From Streptomyces flavofungini (GTDB lineage: Bacteria > Actinomycetota > Actinomycetes > Streptomycetales > Streptomycetaceae), in contig NZ_CP128846.1 of the NCBI RefSeq assembly GCF_030388665.1, forward strand, positions 5,778,501-5,842,500: DNA of 64,000 nucleotides, given 5' to 3'. A program made the position numbers and the translations under genes. Shown here piece after piece: positions 33,578 through 41,425 of the stretch. A model generated the notes under the pieces. The model made no database searches, was not told where the DNA came from, and saw only the letters and a program-made list of their open reading frames with translations. Positions within the stretch are counted from its first letter, which is position 1. Each line of letters starts with the position of its first letter.

Positions 33578-33790
33578 TCGTGAGGGCTTGCGGCCCGCCT
33601 GGCGCCGCGAGGGATTCCCGCCTGCCGGCGCTGTGAGGGATTCCCGCCTGCCGGCGCTGTGAGGGATTTCCGCCTGCCTGGCGCCGTCGGGGGTGCTGCC
33701 TGTCCGGCGCTGTGAGGGATTTCCGCTGTCCGGTGATTTCCGCTGTCCGGTGCCGTGGAGCATGTCCGCCTTCCCTGTGCCGTGGGGCAT
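33578..33790 (+). repeat. Decaying 26-bp tandem array merging into an intergenic palindrome
   Basis: Two exact units (33609-33634, 33635-33660), a third close copy (33661-33686) and about six more degenerate ones share GAGGGATTYCCGCCTG and CCGGCGCTGT. The last unit runs into CAGCCCGTCCGGCGGTTGAGG, the intergenic palindrome family. No coding function. Confidence 0.75.
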
Positions 33791-33792
33791 TT

Positions 33793-33985
33793 CAGCCCGT
33801 CCGGCGGTTGAGGACGAGGCCGAAGGCCGATCGGCGGTGGCTCGTCCCACCCGCACGGCGCACCCGCCCCATCCAGCCCGTCCGGCGTTTGAGGACGAGG
33901 CGCGGAGCGCCGACGAGCGGGGTCCAGGGGGCGCGGCCCCCGGTTTCGGAGAAGGGGCGGGACTGGGGCGCCCCGCGAAGGACCC
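33793..33985 (+). repeat. Two right-half copies of the GTCCGGCGTTTGAGGACGAGG element
   Basis: CAGCCCGTCCGGCGGTTGAGG near 33794 and CAGCCCGTCCGGCGTTTGAGG near 33879, each followed by GACGAGGC. The second continues into GGTTTCGGAGAAGGGGCGGG, matching the outer arm of the element at 23033-23201. Confidence 0.75.
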
Positions 33986-34025
33986 GGGCCCCGGAAACCA
34001 AGAGGAACCCCAACCCCCGCTCCGG

Positions 34026-34039
34026 TAACTTCGCGCAGA
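34026..34039 (+). promoter_or_regulatory. Leaderless-type promoter of the kinase gene
   Basis: TAACTT (34026-34031) ends seven bases before ATG 34039, and no ribosome site is present. Confidence 0.45.
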
Positions 34040-34584
34040 TGAACGCCTCCACCACCCCCGAAGGGGTCATCGTCATCACCGGCATCATGGCCGCAGGGAA
34101 GTCCACCGTCGCCCAGGCCCTCGCCGAGCGACTGCCCCGCGCCGCACACGTGCGGGGCGACGTCTTCCGACGCATGGTCGTCTCCGGACGGCAGGAGTAC
34201 GAGCCGGGCGCGGGTGCCGAGGCCGAGGCCCAACTCCGGCTCCGCTACGGCCTGTCGGCGTCCACGGCCGACGCGTACGCCGCCGCGGGCTTCACCGCGA
34301 TCGTCCAGGACGTGATCCTCGGCGAGGAGCTGAAGCGCTACGTGGAGACGATCCGCACCCGCCCCCTGCACGTGGTCGTACTCGCCCCGAGCCCCACTGC
34401 TGTAGCCGAACGGGAGGCGGGCCGGGGCAAGACGGGCTACGGCGAGTGGACGGTCGAGGCCCTGGACGAGGGGATGCGCGCCACCACGCCGCGCATCGGA
34501 CTGTGGCTGGACAGCTCGGAGTTGACGGTGGATCAGACGGTGGACGCGATCCTCGCGCGCCTGCGCGAGGCGGCCGTGGCCTGA
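34039..34584 (+). CDS. P-loop small-molecule kinase (AAA_33/gluconokinase-like)
   Basis: 181 residues from ATG 34039. The Walker A GIMAAGKST sits right at the N-terminus, followed by VRGDVFRRMVVSGRQEY and FTAIVQDVILGEELKRYV. A kinase-type LID region rich in Arg follows (AEREAGRGKTGYGEW). Resembles small phosphotransferases such as gluconate- or chloramphenicol-phosphotransferase-like proteins; substrate unknown. Followed by a stem-loop at 34598-34615. Confidence 0.8.
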   Translation: MNASTTPEGVIVITGIMAAGKSTVAQALAERLPRAAHVRGDVFRRMVVSGRQEYEPGAGAEAEAQLRLRYGLSASTADAYAAAGFTAIVQDVILGEELKRYVETIRTRPLHVVVLAPSPTAVAEREAGRGKTGYGEWTVEALDEGMRATTPRIGLWLDSSELTVDQTVDAILARLREAAVA

Positions 34585-34597
34585 GAGTGGAATGTCT

Positions 34598-34615
34598 CCG
34601 ACCGGTGCCGGTCGG
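34598..34615 (+). terminator. Stem-loop after the kinase gene
   Basis: CCGACCGG-TG-CCGGTCGG, eight perfect pairs, 14 bases after the stop. Confidence 0.55.
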
Positions 34616-34730
34616 GTCGCGATGACGCTTCAGGCATGCGATCCCCCCATAAATCCCTTTTAGGCAGGGGCAGTTGCAGGGCACCATCGAGGAGTCCCGA
34701 ACAACTCGGTCACTACGGGGGAGATGTGTC

Positions 34731-34763
34731 ATGGGGGATGACAACGACACGGGCTGGGGCTGA
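34731..34763 (+). CDS. Possible 10-residue peptide gene
   Basis: ATG 34731 encodes MGDDNDTGWG and a stop. GGGGGAG (34717-34723) lies at an ideal spacing, and a nine-pair terminator (34778-34808) follows 14 bases after the stop, so it forms a self-contained unit. It is too short for family recognition. It could be a signalling or leader peptide, or chance; the terminator may equally belong to an upstream transcript. Confidence 0.35.
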   Translation: MGDDNDTGWG

Positions 34764-34777
34764 TCCCGGCACCACAG

Positions 34778-34808
34778 GAGGGGCGGTCCCGTCAGGGGGC
34801 CGCCCCTC
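34778..34808 (+). terminator. Terminator
   Basis: GAGGGGCGG / CCGCCCCTC around a 13-base loop, followed by TT. Confidence 0.65.
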
Positions 34809-34959
34809 TTCACGCGCCCACGCGCCCACGCGCCCACGCCCTCATCCGCCCACGCCCCACGCGCTGCGCCTGAGGACGCCGTCGACCGCGGCCCGAGGCC
34901 CGCGCACCGCACGCGCGGGGTCCGCGGTCCGCGCACCGCGCGCGCGGCCACACCCCGCG

Positions 34960-35619
34960 TCAGCCCGAAGTGCCGGGCGCCTTCCCCTCGATGGCGACCA
35001 CCGACCCCGGACGGAGCTTCCCGTAGAGCCACTTGGCGTCCGCCGTGCGCAGTCCGAGCCAGCCGTGGGTCACATCGCGCTCGCCGACGGACTTCTCGTC
35101 GAAGGTGAGGGCGACGACGTAGTTGGTGCGGCCGTCGGCGTCGCGCAGTTCGAGGACCCAGTGGAAGTACATGTCGTAGGTCTCGCCGAGGCCGACGGTC
35201 CGGCCGGAGAGCTTCGTCGAGCGGTGCTTGGCGACGACCGTCATCCGGCCCGGCTTCGTCGGGTACTTCGCCCGGCCCGAGGACAGGGGCAGCTTCCGGC
35301 CCGCCACGGACAGCTCGCGGCGCGCGAGGTCGGCGGTGGCGACGGGCGCGGTCGGGGCGGAGGTGGTGGGGGCGGCGGGCGGCGCGGGGCGGGAGCCGGA
35401 GTCGTCGCCGAGGCCCACGACCAGTCCGGCCACGAGCGCGGCGGCGGCGACGGCACCACCGCCGACGAGGGCCGCGTGCCTGCGGCGGCGCCGGACCCCG
35501 GCGCGGCGGCGCACGTCGGCGCCGGTGCCGGGGGCGGGGGAGCGGGCGTCGAGGGCCAGGGCGTGCAGGGCGGCGGAGAGGTCGGGGGCCGGGCCGGGGG
35601 CCGAGGGTTCATCGGACAC
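34960..35619 (-). CDS. Membrane anti-sigma-like protein with catalytically dead L,D-transpeptidase domain
   Basis: 219 residues from GTG 35619, which overlaps the sigma-factor stop by 11 bases with AAGGAGG upstream. A cytoplasmic N-terminus (DLSAALHALALDARSP, then a basic VRRRRRH patch) precedes one membrane helix (about 49-70) and a Pro/Thr/Ala linker. The outer part follows a YkuD layout: LSVAGRKLPLSSG, GRMTVVAKHRSTKLSGRTVG, and VTHGWLGLRTADAKWLYGKL. The catalytic SHGCxGL/R cysteine is Trp187 (codon TGG at 35061-35059) and the upstream catalytic His block is missing. Probably a sensor, not an enzyme. Confidence 0.75.
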   Translation of the reverse strand: MSDEPSAPGPAPDLSAALHALALDARSPAPGTGADVRRRAGVRRRRRHAALVGGGAVAAAALVAGLVVGLGDDSGSRPAPPAAPTTSAPTAPVATADLARRELSVAGRKLPLSSGRAKYPTKPGRMTVVAKHRSTKLSGRTVGLGETYDMYFHWVLELRDADGRTNYVVALTFDEKSVGERDVTHGWLGLRTADAKWLYGKLRPGSVVAIEGKAPGTSG

Positions 35620-36148
35620 GATCCCGATCCGCCTCCTTCCCGTTGCTCGTTCCGTCGAGTACGTCGTCGCTCCCGTACGCGCCGGACAAGTGCTTGGCCA
35701 GCGCCGCGCGTCCGCGCGAGAGCCGCGCCTTGACCGTGCCGGTCGGGGCACCGGTCTCGGAGGCTACCTGCTCCACACTGAGGTCACACAGGTGGTGCAG
35801 GACGATCGCGAGCCGCTGTGCCTCGGGCAGCTTCCGCAGCGCGGCGACGAGCGTCACGTGTTCGGGCCCGGGCCCCGCCGTGTGCTCGGGCGGCGGCTCC
35901 TTGCGCACCAGCTCCAGCCAGCGCCGGGCCCGCCGCCAGTGGCTCACCGCGAGCCGCATGGCCACCGTGCGGACCCAGGCCTCCGGCGCGTGCACGGCCG
36001 CGAAGTCGCGCCGCCGGTCCCACGCCCGTACGAACGCCTCCTGGACGACGTCCTGGGCCTGTCCGTGGTCGCCGGTGAAGGCGTAGACCTGGCCGACGAC
36101 GCGCGGGAACGCGGACGCGTAGAACGCGTCGAACTCGTCCTCCGTCAT
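35609..36148 (-). CDS. ECF sigma factor (SigE70-type)
   Basis: 179 residues from ATG 36148. Region 2 (FDAFYASAFPRVVGQVYAFT, AQDVVQEAFVRAWDRR) and region 4 (LRKLPEAQRLAIVLHHLCDL, ETGAPTGTVKARLSRGRAAL) are complete. It is co-transcribed with the membrane protein at 34960 and divergent from an L,D-transpeptidase gene. The context suggests that this sigma factor answers to cell-wall state. Confidence 0.9.
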   Translation of the reverse strand: MTEDEFDAFYASAFPRVVGQVYAFTGDHGQAQDVVQEAFVRAWDRRRDFAAVHAPEAWVRTVAMRLAVSHWRRARRWLELVRKEPPPEHTAGPGPEHVTLVAALRKLPEAQRLAIVLHHLCDLSVEQVASETGAPTGTVKARLSRGRAALAKHLSGAYGSDDVLDGTSNGKEADRDRVR

Positions 36149-36325
36149 GCCCCCGCCGTTCCTGTCCACGACCGTGACCGTTCGCCGCCCGCGCCGCGCC
36201 CCGTCACAACCAGCCCCGATTTTCTTCCCGCACGCCTCATGCAACCCGGCGGTCCCCGCCGTGCGTATGGGTGGCGTACATGGAAACACACCGGCCCAGG
36301 CCGGAACACCACACAGGGGGACCCG

Positions 36326-37270
36326 ATGGCCAGGCGCACCAGAATCCGTCACGTCGTACGCGGGGTGGCGGCCGCCGTGCTGTGCGCGGGCGTCCTCGCG
36401 GGCTGCTCGCTGGGAGGTCAGGACGGCCCTTCGGCGCCGTCGGGGGCGAAGGAGGACCGGAAGGCGGCCGAGGTGCCCGCGCCCCGCGCGAAGCCGGTGG
36501 TGGAGCCCGCGGCGCTGCGCGGGGGCGGGGTGCGGGTGAATGTGGCCGACGGGCAGCGGGTGGGCGTCGGCATGCCGGTGTCGGTGACCTTCGACCGGCC
36601 CGTGCCGAAGGCGGAGCGGGCGGCGGTGGAGCGGCGCCTGAGGGTGCGCACGAGCACGCCGACGACGGGCTCCTGGAGCTGGGTCAAGGACCGCAACCTG
36701 CACGAGGGCCAGCGGGTCGACTACCGCCCGAGGACGTACTGGAAGCCCGGCACGAAGGTCACCGTCCGGGTGGGATCGGGCATCGACCGCACCTTCACCG
36801 TCGCCCGCTCCCTGGTCGCCACGGTCGACGTGCGCAGCCACACGATGACGGTCGTCAAGGACGGCGTGACGCGCCGCGTGCCGATCACCGCGGGCGCGCC
36901 CGGCATGGACACCTGGAACGGCACGATGGTGGTCTCCGACAAGCAGCGCCGCGTCTTCATGGACTCCCGCACGGTCGGCTACGCGGACGCGTACGCCGGC
37001 TACTACAGCTACGCGGTCCACCTCACGACGTCCGGCACCTACCTCCACGAGAACCCCAAGGCCAACACCTTCGCGGGCAACACCAACGTCACCCACGGCT
37101 GCATAGGCCTCGCCACGGACGGCACGGCCCGCCGCTTCTACGAAGAGGTCATCCCCGGCGACGTCATCCGCGTCACCGGCTCCAAGGAGACGGTCGCCCC
37201 CGGCAACGGCTACGGCGACTGGAACGTCTCCTGGGCCGACTGGCGCGCGGGCAGCGCCCTGAACGCGTGA
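36326..37270 (+). CDS. L,D-transpeptidase, lipoprotein with Ig-like domain
   Basis: 314 residues from ATG 36326 (AGGGGG upstream). Lipobox LAGC follows a basic/hydrophobic signal. An Ig-like Ldt domain spans about 65-160 (VSVTFDRPVPKAERAAVERR, RPRTYWKPGTKVTVRV). The YkuD catalytic domain has GTYLHENP and NTNVTHGCIGLATDG with nucleophile Cys259. It makes 3-3 cross-links in peptidoglycan. Divergent from the sigma/anti-sigma pair whose outer domain is a Cys-less version of the same fold. Confidence 0.93.
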   Translation: MARRTRIRHVVRGVAAAVLCAGVLAGCSLGGQDGPSAPSGAKEDRKAAEVPAPRAKPVVEPAALRGGGVRVNVADGQRVGVGMPVSVTFDRPVPKAERAAVERRLRVRTSTPTTGSWSWVKDRNLHEGQRVDYRPRTYWKPGTKVTVRVGSGIDRTFTVARSLVATVDVRSHTMTVVKDGVTRRVPITAGAPGMDTWNGTMVVSDKQRRVFMDSRTVGYADAYAGYYSYAVHLTTSGTYLHENPKANTFAGNTNVTHGCIGLATDGTARRFYEEVIPGDVIRVTGSKETVAPGNGYGDWNVSWADWRAGSALNA

Positions 37271-37285
37271 TCGCTTACGGGGACG

Positions 37286-37360
37286 TGGAGGCCGTGACCG
37301 GAATCGAACCGGTGTACTTCGCTTTGCAGGCGAATCCCTCAACCACTCGGGCACACGGCC
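37286..37360 (-). tRNA. tRNA-Cys (GCA), CCA encoded
   Basis: Minus strand. The seven-pair acceptor stem GGCCGTG/CACGGCC, D arm with GTGGTTGAGG, anticodon arm TTCGC-CTGCAAA-GCGAA (anticodon GCA at 37327-37325), T arm CCGGT-TCGATTC-CCGG type, discriminator U and encoded CCA (37288-37286). U73 is the cysteine identity element. Confidence 0.97.
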
Positions 37361-37520
37361 ACGTCGTACGCTCTCGTCGTACGTGACGTATCGACCGTAG
37401 GCGGCACGGCCCGCGCCGCTCAAGCGCCGGGCCGTCGCCGCAACGCGACTGCCATGCGGCGTTCACGAAACAGGGAACGCCGCGACGGCGAACCCGTGGA
37501 CCGTGGAACTGGAGACCCCC

Positions 37521-38072
37521 ATGACGACCCTGCCCGACCGCCCCCGTACCGCCGTGCTGGTCATCGACATGCAGAACGGGGTGGTGGCCGAGGCGTACGA
37601 GCGGGACGCCGTGGTCGCGAACATAGCCGTCGTCGTGGACAAGGCACGCGCGGCCGACGTGCCCGTCATCTGGATCCAGCACTCCGACGACGAACTCCCG
37701 CGCGACAGCGAGAGCTGGGCCTACGTCCCCGAACTGGTCCGCCGCGACGGCGAGCCCGTCGTCCACAAGCACTACGGCGACTCCTTCGAGGCCACCGACC
37801 TGGAGTCCGTCCTCGCCGCACACTCCGTCGGCCACCTCGTCGTCACCGGCGCCCAGACCGACGCCTGCATCCGCTCCACCCTCCACGGCGCCTTCACCCG
37901 CGGCTACGACGCGACCCTCGTCGCCGACGCCCACACCACGGAGGACCTGAGCGGCTACGGAGCCCCGTCCCCCGACCTCGTGATCGCCCACACCAACCTG
38001 TACTGGCACCGCCAGGAAGCCCCCGGCAGGCGCGGCGGCACCCTGCGCGCGCAGGAGGTCTCCTTCTCCTGA
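37521..38072 (+). CDS. Isochorismatase-like cysteine hydrolase
   Basis: 183 residues from ATG 37521 (GGAG at 37511-37514). Catalytic triad: Asp16 in VLVIDMQNGV, Lys in VVHKHYGDSF, and Cys116 in VVTGAQTDACIRSTLHG. The fold covers nicotinamidases and N-carbamoyl or isochorismate hydrolases. Substrate unassigned. Confidence 0.9.
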   Translation: MTTLPDRPRTAVLVIDMQNGVVAEAYERDAVVANIAVVVDKARAADVPVIWIQHSDDELPRDSESWAYVPELVRRDGEPVVHKHYGDSFEATDLESVLAAHSVGHLVVTGAQTDACIRSTLHGAFTRGYDATLVADAHTTEDLSGYGAPSPDLVIAHTNLYWHRQEAPGRRGGTLRAQEVSFS

Positions 38073-38082
38073 GCCGCGCCGC

Positions 38083-38502
38083 TCAGGCGTCGTCGACCTC
38101 CGCCCACACCGTCTTGCCCGGCGCGGGCCCCACCTCCGTGCCCCAGCGCGTCGCGAGTGCCTCGACCAGGAGCAGGCCCCGCCCCGACTCCGCCTCCGGC
38201 GCCACCCGGCCCTGCGGGCGGGGCAGCCTCTCCGTGTACGTGTCCGTCACCTCGACCCGCAGCACCCCGCCCTCCGTCAGCCGCAGCGTCAGCCGGAAGT
38301 CCCTGCCCGGTACGTACCCGTGCCGCACCGCGTTGCTCGCCAGCTCCGCCACGATGTGCTGCGCAGGCTCGAACGGCAGCCCCCACAACTGGAGTTGGCT
38401 CACCGCCGCTCTGCGCGCCAGACGGGCACCCCTCGGAGTCGAGGAGAGCCGGATGCTGAACGTCCTTACGGCGGCCGGGGCTTGCGTGGTCTCCGAGTCC
38501 AT
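38083..38502 (-). CDS. HATPase_c anti-sigma-like regulator
   Basis: 139 residues. Bergerat-fold motifs HIVAELASNAVRHGYVPG (N box), RVEVTDTYTERLP (G1) and ESGRGLLLVEALATRWG (G2). Streptomyces carries dozens of such proteins, and they often neighbour XRE-DUF397 pairs, as here. The XRE gene is divergent, 160 bases away. Confidence 0.9.
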   Translation of the reverse strand: MDSETTQAPAAVRTFSIRLSSTPRGARLARRAAVSQLQLWGLPFEPAQHIVAELASNAVRHGYVPGRDFRLTLRLTEGGVLRVEVTDTYTERLPRPQGRVAPEAESGRGLLLVEALATRWGTEVGPAPGKTVWAEVDDA

Positions 38503-38661
38503 GCACCTCAGCGTGACGCCAGCCGGTTCCCCCGCACCGTGGTGCGCGGTGCACGTACGGTGACTGTCCCGTCGCTGTCCGGTGCTGTCCCGGCTGTCCG
38601 GAGTGCCTTACGGGTACGGCTGCGCGTTGGAGCGGGGCGGCGCTTTTCGGGGGTGGGCGTG

Positions 38662-39519
38662 ATGAGTGCGGACGGCGAAGGCGCGGACGAGGCGGGCTGG
38701 GACGTCGAGCCCGAGGACGAGATCGCCTCGGTGGTCGAGGCGCTGGGCCACCAGCAGAAGCGGTGGCGTGAGGCCGCAGGGCTGAGCGCGGGGGAGTTCG
38801 GCGAGGCCATCGGGTATGGGGAGGACCTTGTCCGCAAGGTCGAGCGCGGGGCGCGGATCCCTCGCCCCGAGTACTTGGATGCCGCCGACCGCGTGCTCGG
38901 GGCGGGCGGCTTCATCTCGGCGATGAAGGAGGAGATGGCCAAGGCGCGGTATCCGAAGAAGGTTCGGGAGCTGGCGAAGCTGGAGGAGCGGGCGGTTGAG
39001 GTCGCTTCGTACGGCAACCACAACCTGCACGGGCTGTTGCAGACGAAGGAGTACATGGAGGCGTTGTTCGAGTCGCGGCAACCCGCCTACTCCTTGGACC
39101 AGGTGGAGCGCGGCGTGGCCGCTCGCATGGCACGCCAGGAGATCTTCGAGCGCTCACCCGCACCCGACCTGATCTTTGTGCAGGAGGAGGTGACACTCCG
39201 ACGGCCCATCGGGGGCAGAATGATTCTGCGCGCGCAGCTCGAACGGCTGCTGGAAGTCGGACGGTTGCCCAACGTCACCCTCCAGGTGATGCCGACCAAC
39301 TGCGAGGAGCATGCCGGAATCGAGGGCGGGCGAATCCAGTTGCTGAAGTTCGGAGACGGCACGTCGGTGGGACGTTCCGAAGGGGAGTTCAACGGCCGCC
39401 CGGTCTCCGATCCGAAGCAGCTCCGCATCCTTGAGCTGCGCTACGGCATGATCAGGGCCCAGGCTCTCACTCCACGGGGGTCGCTGGCCTTCATTGAGCA
39501 ACTGTGGGGAGAGACATGA
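38662..39519 (+). CDS. XRE-family regulator with DUF5753
   Basis: 285 residues from ATG 38662 (a GTG three codons upstream is possible). HTH residues about 27-80 (QQKRWREAAGLSAGEFGEAI, LVRKVERGARIPRPEYL). The DUF5753 remainder has YGNHNLHGLLQTKEYMEALF and ERLLEVGRLPNVTLQVMP. The stop overlaps the ATG of the DUF397 gene. Such pairs act in developmental or toxin-antitoxin-like control (WhiJ-like) in Streptomyces. Confidence 0.92.
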   Translation: MSADGEGADEAGWDVEPEDEIASVVEALGHQQKRWREAAGLSAGEFGEAIGYGEDLVRKVERGARIPRPEYLDAADRVLGAGGFISAMKEEMAKARYPKKVRELAKLEERAVEVASYGNHNLHGLLQTKEYMEALFESRQPAYSLDQVERGVAARMARQEIFERSPAPDLIFVQEEVTLRRPIGGRMILRAQLERLLEVGRLPNVTLQVMPTNCEEHAGIEGGRIQLLKFGDGTSVGRSEGEFNGRPVSDPKQLRILELRYGMIRAQALTPRGSLAFIEQLWGET

Positions 39520-39785
39520 CCCAGAAGCCCCTCGCCGGGGACGGCCGCGAACTCATCTGGTTCAAGAGCAGCTACAGCGACAGCAGCAACATCAACGACT
39601 GCGTCGAGGTCGCGCTGACGTGGACCAGGAGCAGCTACAGCAGCGGCAGCGAGGGCGACAGCTGCGTCGAAGTCGCCCCCACCCCCACCACCATCCACGT
39701 ACGCGACTCCAAGAACCGCCAAGGCCCCCGCCTCGGATTCGCTGCGGGGGCCTGGCGTGACTTCGTTCAGGCGGCCACGTCGTAG
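39516..39785 (+). CDS. DUF397 protein with duplicated core
   Basis: 89 residues, ATGA overlap with the XRE gene. A normal DUF397 has one W-x-KSSYS...CVEV module followed by VRDSK. Here the module occurs twice, WFKSSYSDSSNINDCVEVAL and WTRSSYSSGSEGDSCVEVA, before IHVRDSKNRQGP. The partner of the XRE regulator. It converges on melC2, overlapping it by 19 bases. Confidence 0.9.
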   Translation: MTQKPLAGDGRELIWFKSSYSDSSNINDCVEVALTWTRSSYSSGSEGDSCVEVAPTPTTIHVRDSKNRQGPRLGFAAGAWRDFVQAATS

Positions 39786-40594
39786 GTGTAGTACCGCGTG
39801 TGATCCAGCATGTCGGCCGGGGTGACGTCGCCCCACGGGCGCATCGTGTCGTGCAGGTCGACCACGTCGCGGGTGCCGGAGGCGGGCAGGTAGGGCGAGT
39901 TGGGGTGCCGCGCCTGCCACTGGGTCCACAGCTTGTCGACGTAGGCGTGGTGGAGCCAGAAGACCGGGTCGTTGGGGGACGCGCCGGTGGCCATGTGGCC
40001 GCCGACCCAGACGTGGACGCGGTTGTGGAGGTTGACGCCGCGCCAGCCTTCGAGGTGGTTGCGGAAGCCGTCGGAGGCGCTGTTCCAGGGCGGCATGTCG
40101 TACGTGGACATCGCGAGGACGGACTCGACCTCGGCCTTGGTGGGGAGTTGGCGGACGCCCGCGCCGAGGGAGCGGCGCAGGAAGTCGCGGCCGTCGACGC
40201 GGACGCTGATGCGCCAGCCGTTGCCGGAGGAGGCGAAGGGGCCGTCGGTGACCTGGCTGTCGCGGCTGCGGCCGGTGCCGCCGAGGAAGTCGGGGGCCCA
40301 GAGGGAGGCGGCCGGGGTGCGGTCGACGGTCCAGTCCCAGTAGGGCAGGGCGACGGAGGGGTCCACGGACTGCAGCGCCTGCTCGAACTGGATGAGGAAG
40401 CGGCGGTGCCAGGGCAGGAAGGACGGCGAACGGTGGCCGACGCGGTCGCCGTTGTCGGTGTCGCTCATGATGAAGTCGTTGTGCGTGCTGACGAAGGAGT
40501 CGTAGCGCCCGTCGCGCTTGAGGGCGAGGAGGGCGTTCACGAACCGCCGCTTCTCGTCGGCGGTGAGCTGGGACTGGTTCTTGCGTACGGTCAT
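39767..40594 (-). CDS. melC2: Tyrosinase
   Basis: 275 residues from ATG 40594. All six copper ligands of the bacterial tyrosinase are present: CuA His38, His54 and His63, CuB His190, His194 and His216. It hydroxylates and oxidises tyrosine to melanin precursors. It is secreted by piggy-back on the MelC1 chaperone encoded just upstream. Confidence 0.97.
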   Translation of the reverse strand: MTVRKNQSQLTADEKRRFVNALLALKRDGRYDSFVSTHNDFIMSDTDNGDRVGHRSPSFLPWHRRFLIQFEQALQSVDPSVALPYWDWTVDRTPAASLWAPDFLGGTGRSRDSQVTDGPFASSGNGWRISVRVDGRDFLRRSLGAGVRQLPTKAEVESVLAMSTYDMPPWNSASDGFRNHLEGWRGVNLHNRVHVWVGGHMATGASPNDPVFWLHHAYVDKLWTQWQARHPNSPYLPASGTRDVVDLHDTMRPWGDVTPADMLDHTRYYTYDVAA

Positions 40595-40611
40595 GGCGGT
40601 GCTGCTCCGGG

Positions 40612-41058
40612 TCAGGCGGTGGACGAGGGCGCGGCTGCGGGCGCGGGTGGGGCGAGCGGGACGAGCCTGGCGCCCTGGAGCTCGACGACGGCCGCGCGGG
40701 CGAGGGCGCGCGGAGTGGCCTGCGGCTCGTAGTGGTTGATGACGCTGATCCAGGTGCCGTCGGCGTTGCGCATGAGGTGCAGTTCGTCGCCGTCGATGCG
40801 GACGGAGTAGCCGGTGCCATGACCCCCGTGCGGGCCCGCGTGGGCGCCGTGGTGGCCGCCGCCGTGGGACGGCGCGCCCTGGATGCGGCGGCCGAGATAC
40901 ACCTCGTCGAAGGCGTCGGGCTCGGCGCTTCCCGCGTGGCCCTGGTCGTGCGGCGCGGCGGCCGTCGCCGAGGCGTGGGCGGCGGCACCGACGACGGCGA
41001 GGCCGACGGCGGCGCTCGCGGCGGCCCCGATGGCCCGGCGGCGGGTGATTCCGGACAT
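40612..41058 (-). CDS. melC1: Tyrosinase copper chaperone/cofactor
   Basis: 148 residues from ATG 41058. Tat-type signal [20 protein letters not shown]. The mature part has [12 protein letters not shown], a His-rich stretch ([17 protein letters not shown]) and [20 protein letters not shown], as in MelC1. It delivers copper to MelC2 and carries it across the membrane. Longer than textbook MelC1 owing to a Pro/Ala tail. Its stop is 17 bases before melC2. Confidence 0.95.
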   Translation of the reverse strand: MSGITRRRAIGAAASAAVGLAVVGAAAHASATAAAPHDQGHAGSAEPDAFDEVYLGRRIQGAPSHGGGHHGAHAGPHGGHGTGYSVRIDGDELHLMRNADGTWISVINHYEPQATPRALARAAVVELQGARLVPLAPPAPAAAPSSTA

Positions 41059-41425
41059 GCGTAAAACCCCCAAGTGAGCGTGGTGAACGGGCGGTTCCGG
41101 TGGTCGGCCGGACTGCCCGGGGCCATGCGTACATGGGGGAAGGCGCGGTGCCGCAATCGGCGGGAGGAGTTGCCCTTTATTACGGACAACTACGTCTAAA
41201 AAGTGCAGAGTTGGACAAGCGTGATTCTGCTGTCCGTTCGCCCTGGTGGTGCGCAGACCGCAAATCCTGCGTCCTGAGTGAGGATAACGTGAAAGATCTT
41301 CACCTATGCGCCATGACGGGTGTGCCGGGTCACAGGGGAAAGCTGGCCAAAAGGCGCGCCGAGTGAGTAGGGCCCTGAGTAGGCGTACTCAGGAGGGGGC
41401 GGGGCGGAGCGGCGAGGCTGGGTGC
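41059..41425. other. Shared regulatory region between melC1 and the divergent gene
   Basis: About 367 bases, notably A/T-richer near 41175-41320. It contains AAGATCTT within GTGAA-AGATC-TTCAC (41289-41303) and the stronger CTGAGTA-GGCG-TACTCAG palindrome. No ORF with coding bias. Confidence 0.5.
41375..41392 (+). promoter_or_regulatory. Operator-like palindrome CTGAGTA-GGCG-TACTCAG
   Basis: Perfect seven-base arms 34 bases upstream of the next start codon, with an extra GAGTAG just before. Position fits a repressor site over the promoter. Confidence 0.5.

Noticed and set aside
37286..37360. tRNA-Cys as an integration site for an island
   Set aside because: No repeated tRNA 3' end, integrase or composition shift was found beside it.
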